Shown here in pieces: positions 24,981 to 35,038 of a DNA stretch of 64,000 nucleotides (its first letter is position 1; each line of letters opens with the position of its first letter). The notes under the pieces are model-generated. The model had not been told where the DNA came from. It saw only the letters and a program-made list of their open reading frames with translations, and ran no database searches. The translations under genes were made by a program, and so were the position numbers. The stretch comes from Holophagales bacterium (GTDB lineage: Bacteria; Acidobacteriota; Thermoanaerobaculia; Multivoradales; Multivoraceae). The stretch is from assembly GCA_009836625.1 (NCBI GenBank), contig VXVC01000007.1, forward strand, positions 371,707 through 435,706, given 5' to 3'.

Positions 24981-26363
24981 ATGGCGGGAATCTTCAAGGC
25001 GTACGACGTGCGCGGCCTCTACCCGGGGCAGTTGAACGAGGAGCTGGCGCGGCGGATCGGCTTGGCGTTCGAGCGCCTGGTCACGCTCGAGGGCGACCAG
25101 GGCGCGGCCCTGCCCCGCACCGTCGTCGTCAGCCGGGACATGCGCGACCACAGCGTGCCGCTGTCCGAGGCGCTGTGCGCGGGGCTGACCTCGGCCGGCC
25201 TCGACGTCCTCGACATCGGCCTCGCCACGACGCCGATGAACTACTTCGCCACCGGTCATCTCGGCACGGCCGGCGGCATTCAGATCACGGCGAGCCACAA
25301 CGCCGCCGAGTACAACGGCCTCAAGTTCAGTCTCGCCGGCGCGGTGCCGGTGTCAGGGGACCACGGCATCCCGATCATCGAGCGGCACGCCCTGGGCGAA
25401 GACCCGGCGCCGGCCGCAACCCCCGGCCGGGTCGACGCGAGGAGCATCGAGGCGGAGTACGCCGAGCACGTCCTCTCCTTCCTCGACCGCTCCTTCGAAG
25501 CGGGCGATGCCCCGAAGCTGCGGCTCGCCGCCGACGCCGCCAACGGCATGGGCACGATCTACCGGCCCCTGCTCGAGGCCTGCGGCGTGGAGCTGCTGCC
25601 GCTCTACTTCGAGCTGGACGGCAGCTTCCCGAACCACGAGGCGAACCCTCTGCTGCCTGAGAACCTGCGCGACCTGAGCGCGCTGGTCGTCGAGCAGAAG
25701 GCGGACCTGGGCGTCAGCTTCGACGGCGACGGCGATCGCGCCGCTTTCGTTGACGAACGCGGCGAACCGATCGGCTCCGACCTGATCACCGCCCTGATCG
25801 CAGGCCAGATGCTCCAGCGCGAGTCCGGCGGCGCCGTGATCCACGACATCCGCTCCTCCCGAGCGGTTCCCGAGTACATCCGCGAGCATGGCGGCACGCC
25901 CTTGCCGGAACGGGTCGGTCATTCGTTCGTCAAGGCGACGATGCGGCGCACGGGCGCGATCTTCGGCGGCGAGCTCGCCGGCCACTACTACTTCCGCCAG
26001 AACTACTGCGCCGACAGCTCGATCCTCGCCGTGGTCGCGGTCCTCAACCTGCTCCGCCGCTCCGGCAGGTCCTTCTCCGAGATCACCGCTCCCCTTCGCC
26101 GCTACGCCAAGAGCAGCGAGATCAACTTCGAGGTCGAGGACAAGGACGGGACGATGGAAGCCCTGGTCCAGCGCTACGCCACGGAAGGCGGCGGCGCGCT
26201 CGACCGCCTCGACGGCATCCGCATCGACTTCGACGACTGGTGGTTCAACGTCCGCCCGTCGAACACCGAACCCCTGCTGCGGCTCGTCCTGGAAGCATCT
26301 ACCCCCGAAGAACTCGCCGCCCGCCAGGCCGAGCTGACGGCGCAGTTAGGCGATCCGCTGTAG
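24981..26363 (+). CDS. Phosphomannomutase/phosphoglucomutase
   Basis: 460-residue alpha-D-phosphohexomutase (ManB/AlgC type) converting hexose-6-phosphate to hexose-1-phosphate for nucleotide-sugar synthesis. It starts FKAYDVRGLYP. Active-site phosphoserine is Ser105 in ITASHNAAEYNG; the magnesium loop is D248-G-D250-G-D252; the sugar-binding GELAGHYYF and the phosphate-binding NVRPSNTEP loops are intact. AGGAGCGAC precedes the ATG as ribosome-binding site. It is 34 bases after ileS and could be co-transcribed. It probably feeds the envelope glycan genes elsewhere in the window. Confidence 0.93.
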   Translation: MAGIFKAYDVRGLYPGQLNEELARRIGLAFERLVTLEGDQGAALPRTVVVSRDMRDHSVPLSEALCAGLTSAGLDVLDIGLATTPMNYFATGHLGTAGGIQITASHNAAEYNGLKFSLAGAVPVSGDHGIPIIERHALGEDPAPAATPGRVDARSIEAEYAEHVLSFLDRSFEAGDAPKLRLAADAANGMGTIYRPLLEACGVELLPLYFELDGSFPNHEANPLLPENLRDLSALVVEQKADLGVSFDGDGDRAAFVDERGEPIGSDLITALIAGQMLQRESGGAVIHDIRSSRAVPEYIREHGGTPLPERVGHSFVKATMRRTGAIFGGELAGHYYFRQNYCADSSILAVVAVLNLLRRSGRSFSEITAPLRRYAKSSEINFEVEDKDGTMEALVQRYATEGGGALDRLDGIRIDFDDWWFNVRPSNTEPLLRLVLEASTPEELAARQAELTAQLGDPL

Positions 26364-26445
26364 CTTTCGACAATCCCCGCGGCCCCGCTGTCGCGAAGAC
26401 ATCGCCAAGACGACGCGTTCGGATACCGAATCGTCACACAGCGTT

Positions 26446-27800
<1,355 letters not shown>

Positions 27801-27801
27801 G

Positions 27802-28491
27802 CTAGTCCCGACCCCCGAGCAGCCCCGCCTTCATCAGGAAATAGAGCAGCGTCAACAGCGAGGTCACCGCGGCCGCGACGTAGGTCATGGCCGCTGCATT
27901 CAACACGCGGTCCATGCCGACCCGTTCCGTCTGCAGGATCAGACCCTGGTCCACGGCCAGGCGCTTCGCACGCGCCGTGGCGTCGAACTCGACCGGCAGC
28001 GTCACGAGCTGGAAGAGGACGACCGCCGAGAACAGGACGACCCCGACCAGGAACATCTGCATCGAGCCGAGGATCAGGCCGAAGAACATGACGAAGTAGC
28101 CAAGGTTGCTGCCGATGCCGGCCATCGGCACGAGCGTCGAACGGAGCCACAAGGGGGCGTACTTCTTCGCGTGCTGAATGGCGTGTCCGGCCTCGTGGCA
28201 GGCGATGCCGATCGCGGCCACCGAGTTCGAGCCGTACACCTGCTCGGACAGGGCGAGCTTCTTGGTCACCGGGTTGTAGTGGTCGGACAGCCGGCCCCGC
28301 GTGGCGACGACCTGGACGTCGGTGATGCCGGCGTAGGCGAGCAGGCGCTGCGCCGCCTGGGCACCGGTCAGGCCGGTGACCGAGCGCACCTTGGAGTACT
28401 TGTTGAACGCTCGCTTGACCCGGAAGCTGGCCCACAGGGACAGCAGCAGGCCCGGCGCCAGGAAGACGAAGTACATGGGATCGAAGATCAT
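27802..28491 (-). CDS. Membrane zinc metallopeptidase, YugP family
   Basis: 229 residues. The zinc site HEAGH is at 99-103 (ACHEAGHAIQHAKKYAPLW). Three or more membrane segments are visible: residues 7-22, about 125-165 and the C-terminal TYVAAAVTSLLTLLYFLM. Conserved SDHYNPVTKKLALSEQVYGSNSVAAIGIA precedes the metal site, as in PF04298-type proteins whose substrates are unknown. AAGGAG eight bases before the ATG is a good ribosome-binding site. It converges with the two-repeat protein gene: the stop codons face each other in ACTAGGCTAGT. Confidence 0.92.
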   Translation of the reverse strand: MIFDPMYFVFLAPGLLLSLWASFRVKRAFNKYSKVRSVTGLTGAQAAQRLLAYAGITDVQVVATRGRLSDHYNPVTKKLALSEQVYGSNSVAAIGIACHEAGHAIQHAKKYAPLWLRSTLVPMAGIGSNLGYFVMFFGLILGSMQMFLVGVVLFSAVVLFQLVTLPVEFDATARAKRLAVDQGLILQTERVGMDRVLNAAAMTYVAAAVTSLLTLLYFLMKAGLLGGRD

Positions 28492-28652
28492 CGAACGGAC
28501 TCCTTGATGAGTGTCCGGACTGAGTTACGGGCCGTGGAGGGCAGTGTTTCGCGAGGGGTCCAAGCGACCCGGCGCCGCTACAAGGCTGCGCGAAGGTCAA
28601 TTCGGCGCGGAGAGAAGTATATTCCGCGCTGCCTCCGCGGACCGCCAGAAGA

Positions 28653-29291
28653 ATGCCCCGAATCACCTCTCTTGAACTGCAGGGCCCCGCCGGCGCGCTG
28701 CAGGCCGAACTGCTCGAACCGGACGCGGCACCATCCTTCGTTGCCACAGTCGCACACCCCCATCCGCTCTACGGCGGCGACATGGACAACCACGTCGTGA
28801 CCACCGCCGCGAACGCCGTAGTCGAACTCGGCGGCGCAGCGCTCCGCTTCAACTTCCGCGGCACGGGCGGCAGCGAGGGGCACCACGACGAGGGGCGCGG
28901 CGAGACCGAAGACCTCGGAACCTGCGAGCAGGAACTCAGTCGCCGCTTCCCGCGGTTGCCGCGCATCGGCGTCGGCTACTCGTTCGGCGCCGTCGTCACC
29001 ATGGCGCGGCTGCCGCAGGCGGAGGCAGCGCAGGATCCCCCAAGCGGGGTGCTACTCATCGCACCGCCGCTGACGCACTACGACTTCGAGGCCGCCGGCA
29101 CCGCGACCGTGCCCGTCGCCGTCGTCTACGGCCAGCTCGATGCGTTCACAACGGACGCGATGATCCGCCGGCTACCCAAACGCTGGCCCACGCTTGGCGC
29201 CTGCCTTGAGGTGGCAGGCGCAGGCCACGACCTGTCTTCGCCGGAGCTGGGCTCGACCATCCGGCGAGCTCTTCAGGGACTGATCGGCTAG
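28653..29291 (+). CDS. Small alpha/beta hydrolase (KANL3/Tex30-like)
   Basis: 212-residue cytosolic hydrolase. HPHPLYGGDMDNHVV, then LRFNFRGTGGSEGHHDEGRGE, then the nucleophile elbow GVGYSFGAVV (G-Y-S-F-G) and VYGQLDAFT/GAGHDLSS, which supply the Asp and His. This arrangement is typical of short bacterial hydrolases annotated as alpha/beta hydrolase or CocE-like; natural substrate unknown. TATATT about 30 bases upstream may be its -10. The 145 bases after it hold no gene. Confidence 0.82.
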   Translation: MPRITSLELQGPAGALQAELLEPDAAPSFVATVAHPHPLYGGDMDNHVVTTAANAVVELGGAALRFNFRGTGGSEGHHDEGRGETEDLGTCEQELSRRFPRLPRIGVGYSFGAVVTMARLPQAEAAQDPPSGVLLIAPPLTHYDFEAAGTATVPVAVVYGQLDAFTTDAMIRRLPKRWPTLGACLEVAGAGHDLSSPELGSTIRRALQGLIG

Positions 29292-29436
29292 CCAGGTCGA
29301 CATCGTCCAGCCTGTCCGGAGGTCGTCGGGGAGGGTCCCAGCGGCCTCGAAGCGAGCGACGGCTGGACCGGCGTGCGGAGAGAACCGGGAGGAGGAGCGG
29401 GTGCGGGTGACAACGGTAACCGTGCGCCGTACTCGA

Positions 29437-30375
29437 TCAGTGCGCCTCGTCCGCCAGCCGCACCTCGTAGGCTTCGAGCCCGCTCGCCAGCACAGTGTCG
29501 ATCAGCGGCCGCGACCCCGCGAGGTAGTTCGAACATCCGCTGTACAGCGTCGCCAGGAACCACCGGCGGTCGGCCGACCAGACGACGTGGGGAACATGCA
29601 GGTGTCGTTCGTACGAGTACGGCTGTTGCAGCCACTCAGCGACGTCGCGAAAGCGCGTACGCCAGACGAAGTAGTTCCAATACCGCGTGACAAGGAGCAC
29701 GTCCGTGTCCCATTCGCTGCTGCCACCCTCCCACTTTCCGCACAGGCAACGGTCCCTCGGACCGGTTTCGCTCCCGAGCAGCGCGAACAACCGCTCCGCC
29801 ATGACGGGATCAAGGTCGCATTCGTGCGGTGCCCAGCTCCAGGCTTGATCTGGACTCGCGGCGAGGTGACCGTCATGCGGCCCACAAATCTGACCCCACC
29901 TGCTTTCATGGGTCATGCGCAACCCATTCTCCTCGGCAACCGCGGAGCAGGGGACTGGTTTCGCCCAGGCGTCTTCGCGGCTGATGTCGCCACTGTCGGC
30001 CCGGTGGAGGATCGCAGTCTCGGTTTGCGCAGGCACGATCTTCCAGAACGGATTGGGGAGGCGCACATAGGCCTCGAACCCCTCCGGCAAGAAGTCGCCC
30101 ACCGTCCAGCTCGGGCCGGTCACCACCAGGCCGTGCACGTCGCTCTGTTTCGCTTGGCGGTAGAAGCGCGGCAGGTCGTGCTTTCGCAGTTGCCGGCTCC
30201 AGTCCCGTCGTGCTCGCCAGAGCCAGTAACGGGAGCGCAGGCGGTCCCGTCGCGTCGGGGATTCGGTGCCCGCGGCAAGAATGACCGTGCCGGACGCGCC
30301 ACGACGCCGCCGAGTTGCGGGCGCCTTCCGAAGACGAAGGACTACTCGACGCGCAGCAGCTTCCAGGCACCGCAT
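29437..30375 (-). CDS. Hypothetical protein, possibly with an over-extended N-terminus
   Basis: 312 residues from ATG 30375. The first 45 or so are Arg/Ala-rich and look non-coding. From about residue 84 the composition is protein-like: VTGPSWTVGDFLPEGFEAYVRLPNPFWK, then a Trp-rich C-terminal half including DVLLVTRYWNYFVW, SYERHLHVPHVVWSADRRW and GSRPLIDTVLASGLEAYEV. A GTG at 30126 or 30123 is an alternative start. It resembles uncharacterised proteins with an xFLPxGFxAYxR opening. GC content looks lower than in neighbours and it stands alone between rightward and leftward genes. Function unknown. Confidence 0.6.
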   Translation of the reverse strand: MRCLEAAARRVVLRLRKAPATRRRRGASGTVILAAGTESPTRRDRLRSRYWLWRARRDWSRQLRKHDLPRFYRQAKQSDVHGLVVTGPSWTVGDFLPEGFEAYVRLPNPFWKIVPAQTETAILHRADSGDISREDAWAKPVPCSAVAEENGLRMTHESRWGQICGPHDGHLAASPDQAWSWAPHECDLDPVMAERLFALLGSETGPRDRCLCGKWEGGSSEWDTDVLLVTRYWNYFVWRTRFRDVAEWLQQPYSYERHLHVPHVVWSADRRWFLATLYSGCSNYLAGSRPLIDTVLASGLEAYEVRLADEAH

Positions 30376-30456
30376 GAACGTTGTCTTACTCCCCTGCGGG
30401 CAACGGTAGCAAGCCCAGCGGACAGCCCTTCCCCACGATCTCCGGCCAGGCGCGTG

Positions 30457-31050
30457 CTAGCTAGCGCGGACTTCGTCCGTCTCGCTCGACGAGTTGAAAC
30501 AACGCCGGCAACGAGCCTCGTAGGTCTCCATGTCCCCAACCAGGACCTGTTGATCACCGCCAGCGATCCGCAGCGAGTACTGGGCGGCGGCGCCGCAGCG
30601 CACACAGACCGCGTGCATCTTGTCGACGTACTCCGCGATCGCCATGAGTTCCGGAATCGGCCCGAACGGGCGGCGCCGGAAGTCCAGATCGAGCCCGGCC
30701 ACGATGACCCGCACCCCCAGGTCGGCGAGCTCCGTCACCAGGTCGACCAGGCCCTTGTCGAAGAACTGGGCTTCGTCGATGCCGACGACCTCCACGCCCA
30801 GCATCAACTTCTCGCGCATCTCGGCACTGGAGGCCACCGTGTCCGCGGACAGGCTGCGGTTGTCCCGGGTGCGCAGCACGTCCCCCTCGCCGCCCCGCGT
30901 GTCGGTTGCGATGCGGAACACCTGGACGCGCTGACGCGCGATCAGCGCGCGGCGGAGCCGGCGCAGCAATTCCTCGCTCTTGCCGGAGAACATGCCGCCG
31001 CTGATGACCTCGATGCAGCCGCCGTCGCCCCGGCCCTGCTCCCGGATCAC
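30457..31050 (-). CDS. tdk: Thymidine kinase, type II
   Basis: 197 residues. Phosphorylates deoxythymidine with ATP for nucleotide salvage. P-loop GGMFSGKSEEL near the N-terminus, the Asp-Glu of VVGIDEAQFF as catalytic/metal residues, a lasso-region Tyr, and a zinc site with two Cys pairs (CVRCG and CRRC). Start is GTG 31050, preceded by GGGAGAAGG; longer readings upstream cross the promoter region. The C-terminal NSSSETDEVRAS tail is unstructured. It diverges from the erpA-like gene. Confidence 0.95.
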   Translation of the reverse strand: MIREQGRGDGGCIEVISGGMFSGKSEELLRRLRRALIARQRVQVFRIATDTRGGEGDVLRTRDNRSLSADTVASSAEMREKLMLGVEVVGIDEAQFFDKGLVDLVTELADLGVRVIVAGLDLDFRRRPFGPIPELMAIAEYVDKMHAVCVRCGAAAQYSLRIAGGDQQVLVGDMETYEARCRRCFNSSSETDEVRAS

Positions 31051-31127
31051 GGGCCTTCTCCCGTCGCGTCGCGGCTGCCCGCGGCGGGCCGCATCGAACC
31101 CTCCAACGTCCCGGTCAGCACGCCTCG

Positions 31128-31137
31128 ATGATACTCT
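31128..31137. promoter_or_regulatory. Overlapping divergent -10-like hexamers between tdk and the A-type carrier gene
   Basis: GATGATACTCT contains TATCAT on the minus strand (31133-31128, toward tdk) and TACTCT on the plus strand (31132-31137, toward the Fe-S carrier). The overlap suggests mutually exclusive promoters. Leader lengths would be about 75 and 35 bases. Weak evidence. Confidence 0.3.
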
Positions 31138-31176
31138 CGGGCAACGAGGCCGCCCATCACGCGCCTCCCTGAACCG

Positions 31177-31566
31177 ATGCCTGAGATCGACTTTCCGACC
31201 CCGCCGGCACCGACGCCCGCTCCCGCGCAGGCGCCGGACACCCTGCACGTGACCGACAAGGCCGTGCGGATGATCAAGCTCACCCGCGAGGACGAGGGCC
31301 TGTCCGCAGACCACGGGCTGCGGGTAGCGGTCCGCGGCGGCGGCTGCAGCGGTTTCGAGTACGCGCTCGACTTCGAGAAGGACCGCCGCGAGACGGACGA
31401 GGTCTTCGACTACGAAGGGCTGCGCGTCTACGTCGACCCGATCAGCGCCCGCTACCTCAAGGGCACGACGATCGACTACCAGCTCGGCGTCGCCGGCACC
31501 GGGTTCAAGTTCTCGAACCCGAAGGCCGTCGGCACCTGCGGCTGCGGGTCGTCGTTCGCGGTTTAG
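31177..31566 (+). CDS. erpA: A-type iron-sulfur carrier (ErpA/IscA family)
   Basis: 129 residues. Carries [Fe-S] clusters to apo-proteins. Three conserved Cys are present: Cys57 in RGGGCSGFEY and Cys121/Cys123 in TCGCGSSF. Residues 1-22 are a Pro/Ala-rich leader not found in most members. Ending in CGCGSSF fits the ErpA/IscA/SufA group; the ErpA label is a best guess. Its stop TAG overlaps the stop of the convergent VWFA gene within TTAG. Confidence 0.88.
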   Translation: MPEIDFPTPPAPTPAPAQAPDTLHVTDKAVRMIKLTREDEGLSADHGLRVAVRGGGCSGFEYALDFEKDRRETDEVFDYEGLRVYVDPISARYLKGTTIDYQLGVAGTGFKFSNPKAVGTCGCGSSFAV

Positions 31567-33575
31567 CGGCGGAGCGGCGCGAGCGGCACAGCGCTCCGAA
31601 GGCTAAGTCCTCGACGGATCACACGGACCTCCGGTTCAACCGGGTCGCCCACAGGCTGGCCGCTGTAGTACGTGAGCACGTGCTGGTGGCGGAGGTCCTC
31701 TTCGATCCGATCGAAGACAAGCTCGATGCGGTCGATCCACGGCGGATCGACTTCGGCCAGTCGAATGTGGAAGAGACGACCACCCGTTCGCTGGCTGATC
31801 CACTTGAGTCGATTCCGCATGTTCTGCCGCTGTCGTGCCTCGGAGTCCGCGTCAATGAGGCGATCGCCGAACCTGGTCACGGCCTGTGTGACGGTTGGGT
31901 CCAGCTCGATGAAGTAGATCGGAAGGCCAAGGCGCACGGCGAAGTCCGTGGACTGCTTCGGTCGTGACCGGCTGTGCCGGTCGGCGCCGTCCGTGATCAC
32001 CACAAGAGCGCGACGTCCAGGCTCGCGGCGGTACTGCAGGAGGGAGAACAGGAGTGCGTCGTTGAGAGCGGTTCCGCCGAAGGGAATCAACCGGCCCAGA
32101 GCACTCACGAGAAGCGCCTCGTCCCCACTCAGCGGTTGAAGCAGTCTCACTCTGTCGTCGAAGTCGACCAGAAAGCCCCGATCTCCAGGTGACAGGGAAG
32201 ATCCCATGAAGCTCGCGGCAACGGTCTGCAGGTCTCTCCAGATGGGCAACACGCTGTCCGAGGAGTCGACTGCCAAGCCCAAAGAGAGAGGTATGTCGTT
32301 CGAGACGAACAGGTTCCGGACCTGGCGCTGCTCGCCGTCCTCCCGAACCTCGAAGTCCTCCGGCTTCAGATCGCTGGCTGGATTGCCGTCGCGGTCAACG
32401 ACCAGTACTTGCAACTGGACGAGTTGGACATCGATCTCGTTCTGGAACTCGGCCCCCACCAGGAGTTCCGCATCCTCCCGTTCTCGGCCGTCGACAAGGC
32501 GCGCGCTGACCCTCAGGAAATCTCCCGGGCCGACATTCACGATCCGTGCAGCGACGGTGACCCGCGTTCCATCTGCCGGAACCGTGAGATCACTAACGAC
32601 GGAGACGAGTTCTTCGCTCCGGTAGAACTCAACCCTCTCCAAGGCTGCAGCGCGCGGCACCCAAACGCCGGCTTCGACGCGAACCCCGTCCACATCGGGA
32701 AGAACCCTCGCGATACGGACGGTGAAGGGGGTGTCGAGGCGGTTCAGCACGACCGAGTCGCTCCCGAGAGCTTCACCCGCCGCGCCCCAGGCCTCGACGT
32801 GGAGCGTCTGCTCGCGGACGGGGTCGGCCAATCGGAGATGCGTCGCAAAGGGCGGCCTGTTCGCCCGGCTGGCAAGCTGTCCGTCGAGCAAGAAATCGAC
32901 GGTGGCTATCCGAGGATCGACGACCAGGGTCTGAACCCTGATTCTGCCGCCCAGCAGCTCGCCGTGGCGCTGCGGAGGCACGATGCGAATCGTCGCTGGC
33001 TTCGCGACGTACCCGTCTCCGGCGCTACCGGGGCGCTCGTAGACCGTGCGGAACTCTACGCTTCCTGGTCCGCCACCATGGAACTCGGCCACGCGCACGA
33101 GTTGCTCACCGCTCCGGGTGAGTGTCTCTACCCGGCGCCATTCCCGTGTGGCGGTTTGGATCGTTGACGGATCCTCGAGCCGCAGGAGGCGACTCCTGAC
33201 GTTCCCGCGAGGGCGGTGGTACTCGCCCAAGTCGAGCGGGTAAGTGAGGAATGAACCTCGGCCGTCCTGGAGCATGATCGATCCATCGATGACTCGGATC
33301 AATACCGTGTCGAACTCATCGGCAGCGTCTCCGGCCAGCTCTCGCAGGAGCCGTGCAGGAGCGTTGTTCCCCGGCCACCTTTCTCCGGTCTTCGCTACCG
33401 GATCCTCGCTGAGCTGGTCGTTCCGTATCCACGGACCCAGCAGAGGCGTGAGCGAAATGTGGTCGTAGGTCGCCTCGCCATACTGCTGCGCAACTGCGGC
33501 GTGGGCGGCCGACAACGACGTGACCAATCCGAACGCGACGAGCCGCCGCCGGACCGAGCATCCTCGACGTCGCAA
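31563..33575 (-). CDS. VWFA-related acidobacterial-type secreted protein with intact MIDAS
   Basis: 670 residues. TTG start, then a signal peptide (RRRLVAFGLVTSLSAAHAAVAQ). Residues about 40-390 are beta-rich and include a HVEAWGAAG repeat-like section. The family opening VQLQVLVVDRDGNPASDLKPE with EDFEVREDGEQRQV precedes the von Willebrand A domain. That domain has a complete metal site: DSSDS, the Thr in GGTALNDAL, and ITDGADRHS. The end carries the TYYSGQPVGDPV segment common in this family. Role unknown, probably periplasmic or secreted. It follows the fused moaD-moaE by eight bases. No in-frame ATG or GTG lies near enough to replace the TTG. Confidence 0.85.
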   Translation of the reverse strand: MRRRGCSVRRRLVAFGLVTSLSAAHAAVAQQYGEATYDHISLTPLLGPWIRNDQLSEDPVAKTGERWPGNNAPARLLRELAGDAADEFDTVLIRVIDGSIMLQDGRGSFLTYPLDLGEYHRPRGNVRSRLLRLEDPSTIQTATREWRRVETLTRSGEQLVRVAEFHGGGPGSVEFRTVYERPGSAGDGYVAKPATIRIVPPQRHGELLGGRIRVQTLVVDPRIATVDFLLDGQLASRANRPPFATHLRLADPVREQTLHVEAWGAAGEALGSDSVVLNRLDTPFTVRIARVLPDVDGVRVEAGVWVPRAAALERVEFYRSEELVSVVSDLTVPADGTRVTVAARIVNVGPGDFLRVSARLVDGREREDAELLVGAEFQNEIDVQLVQLQVLVVDRDGNPASDLKPEDFEVREDGEQRQVRNLFVSNDIPLSLGLAVDSSDSVLPIWRDLQTVAASFMGSSLSPGDRGFLVDFDDRVRLLQPLSGDEALLVSALGRLIPFGGTALNDALLFSLLQYRREPGRRALVVITDGADRHSRSRPKQSTDFAVRLGLPIYFIELDPTVTQAVTRFGDRLIDADSEARQRQNMRNRLKWISQRTGGRLFHIRLAEVDPPWIDRIELVFDRIEEDLRHQHVLTYYSGQPVGDPVEPEVRVIRRGLSLRSAVPLAPLRR

Positions 33576-33583
33576 GACCGTCC

Positions 33584-34273
33584 CTACTCCAGCGGTTCCT
33601 CTTCCCGCCAGGCGGACTTGCCGTCGGCGTAGTGCTCTCGCTTCCAGATCGGGACCTCCGCCTTCAGACGCTCCAAGGCGAGGCGGTTCACTTCGTAGGC
33701 CTGACGCCGGTGGGCAGAAGCAGTCGCGATGACTACGCTCGCATCGCCTACTTCGAGCGTGCCCAGGCCGTGGACGATCTCTACGCGGGTTCCGGGTTCC
33801 GCGGCCTCCAGTTCGCCAACGATCCGCTCGAGGCGCCTCTCCGCCATCGCCGGGTAGGCGGAGTACGTGAGGCGCTCCACTGGGCGGCCACCGAAGGAGT
33901 TGCGGACGTTGCCGACGAAGATGACGACGGCTCCCTTGCTCGCATCCTCCACTGCGGCGCGCACAGAGGCCACGGTGGCCGCGTCGACGGCGCCGTCCCG
34001 CAGCCGGCCGGCGCTAGCGCCGCAAGAGCCGCCGGACACCGGGGGCAGGAGAGCCACTTCGGCGCCGTCGTGAAGGGGGACCGTCCGGTCCCCGGCGACC
34101 TCCCCGTCGACGGCCACCGCCAAGCGTGGCCATAGGGCTTCCAGACCCGGATGTGCCGCCGTCAGGCGCTCGACCAGGTCGGCGACCGTGCTGCCGTCCG
34201 GGAGGTCGTGTTCCGTCTCGGCGCTGCCTACAGCGTCCAGCGCGGTGGCGAAGCTCAGCACCCGTACGATCAA
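33584..34273 (-). CDS. MoaD-MoaE fusion: single-chain molybdopterin synthase
   Basis: 229 residues. Converts precursor Z (cPMP) to molybdopterin. Residues 1-82 are MoaD (ubiquitin-like, LPDGSTVADLVERL, ending PPVSGG with Gly81-Gly82). Residues about 95-229 are MoaE, with AVVIFVGNVRNSFGGRPVERLTYSAY and the catalytic Lys region EVPIWKREHYADG. In separate MoaD the Gly-Gly must be C-terminal so that it can be thiocarboxylated; here SCGASAGR follows. Mycobacterial MoaX has the same fusion and is cleaved after its Gly-Gly. TTG start gives the expected MIVRVL opening. It probably serves the molybdenum oxidoreductase at 39107. Confidence 0.93.
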   Translation of the reverse strand: MIVRVLSFATALDAVGSAETEHDLPDGSTVADLVERLTAAHPGLEALWPRLAVAVDGEVAGDRTVPLHDGAEVALLPPVSGGSCGASAGRLRDGAVDAATVASVRAAVEDASKGAVVIFVGNVRNSFGGRPVERLTYSAYPAMAERRLERIVGELEAAEPGTRVEIVHGLGTLEVGDASVVIATASAHRRQAYEVNRLALERLKAEVPIWKREHYADGKSAWREEEPLE

Positions 34274-34333
34274 GACGCGGAAGGCTAACAGGGCGGATAG
34301 TCTCCGCGCTTACTCTGGAACACCGGTTACCCG

Positions 34334-35038
34334 ATGCGGCTCCTGCTCTTCGACATCGACGGCACCCTGGTTCGGTGCGGCCCTCAGATCGGGCCCATCT
34401 TCATGGGCGCGCTCAAGCGCACGTTCGGCCAGACGGGCAACGTCCGCGCCTACGACTTCGGCGGCAGGACGGACACGGAGGCGGTCATCGACCTGATGAC
34501 CGAGGCCGGCCTGCCGCGCGACGAGGTCGAAGGCCGCCTGGGCGAGGTGCGTTCCCACTACAGCGAGCTGCTCGAGCGACTCGACCCGGACCAGATGAGG
34601 CTCCTGCCCGGCGTCGTCGATCTGCTCGAGGAACTGGCCGCCGCCGAGGACACCTGCGTGGCCCTGCTCACCGGCAACTGGGAGATCGGCGCCCGGGCCA
34701 AACTCGAACCTTTCGGCCTGAACCGTTTCTTCGACTTCGGCGCGTTCGGCGAGGACGGCGTCCGGCGCAATGAGCTGGTGCCTGTCGCCCTAGAACGGGC
34801 AACGAGCCGGCTGAGCGCTCCGGTGGACGGGAGCGATGTCGTCATCATCGGCGACACGGTCCGCGACATCGCCTGCGGCGACGCCCATGGCGTCCCGGTG
34901 CTGGCCGTGGCAACCGGCTTCACACCCGACCACCGACTGGAAGAAGCGGGCGCCCGCTGGGTCGTGCCCGACCTCTGCCACGCTTCCGTACGGGAGATCC
35001 TCCTCGACGGCCACGGCCGCTCGCGACGGACACCATGA
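34334..35038 (+). CDS. HAD-family phosphatase (phosphoglycolate-phosphatase-like)
   Basis: 234 residues. Motif I LLFDIDGTLV supplies the Asp nucleophile and the Asp acid/base; motif II is the VALLTGNW Thr; motif IV is VIIGDTVRDIACG with the Mg-binding Asp. The helical cap lies between motifs I and II (about 15-90). Substrate not predictable. The stop overlaps the ygfZ ATG as ATGA, so the two are co-translated. GATAGTCT at 34297-34304 is a possible -10. Confidence 0.85.
   Translation: MRLLLFDIDGTLVRCGPQIGPIFMGALKRTFGQTGNVRAYDFGGRTDTEAVIDLMTEAGLPRDEVEGRLGEVRSHYSELLERLDPDQMRLLPGVVDLLEELAAAEDTCVALLTGNWEIGARAKLEPFGLNRFFDFGAFGEDGVRRNELVPVALERATSRLSAPVDGSDVVIIGDTVRDIACGDAHGVPVLAVATGFTPDHRLEEAGARWVVPDLCHASVREILLDGHGRSRRTP

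Noticed and set aside
29401..31131. 576-codon plus-strand frame over the hypothetical gene and tdk
   Set aside because: tdk on the other strand is unambiguous, and the frame has no recognisable motif.
31563..33575. The three VWFA genes as a recent tandem or dispersed duplication
   Set aside because: They differ in length, N-terminal architecture and metal-site residues and share only family-level motifs, so any duplication is ancient.
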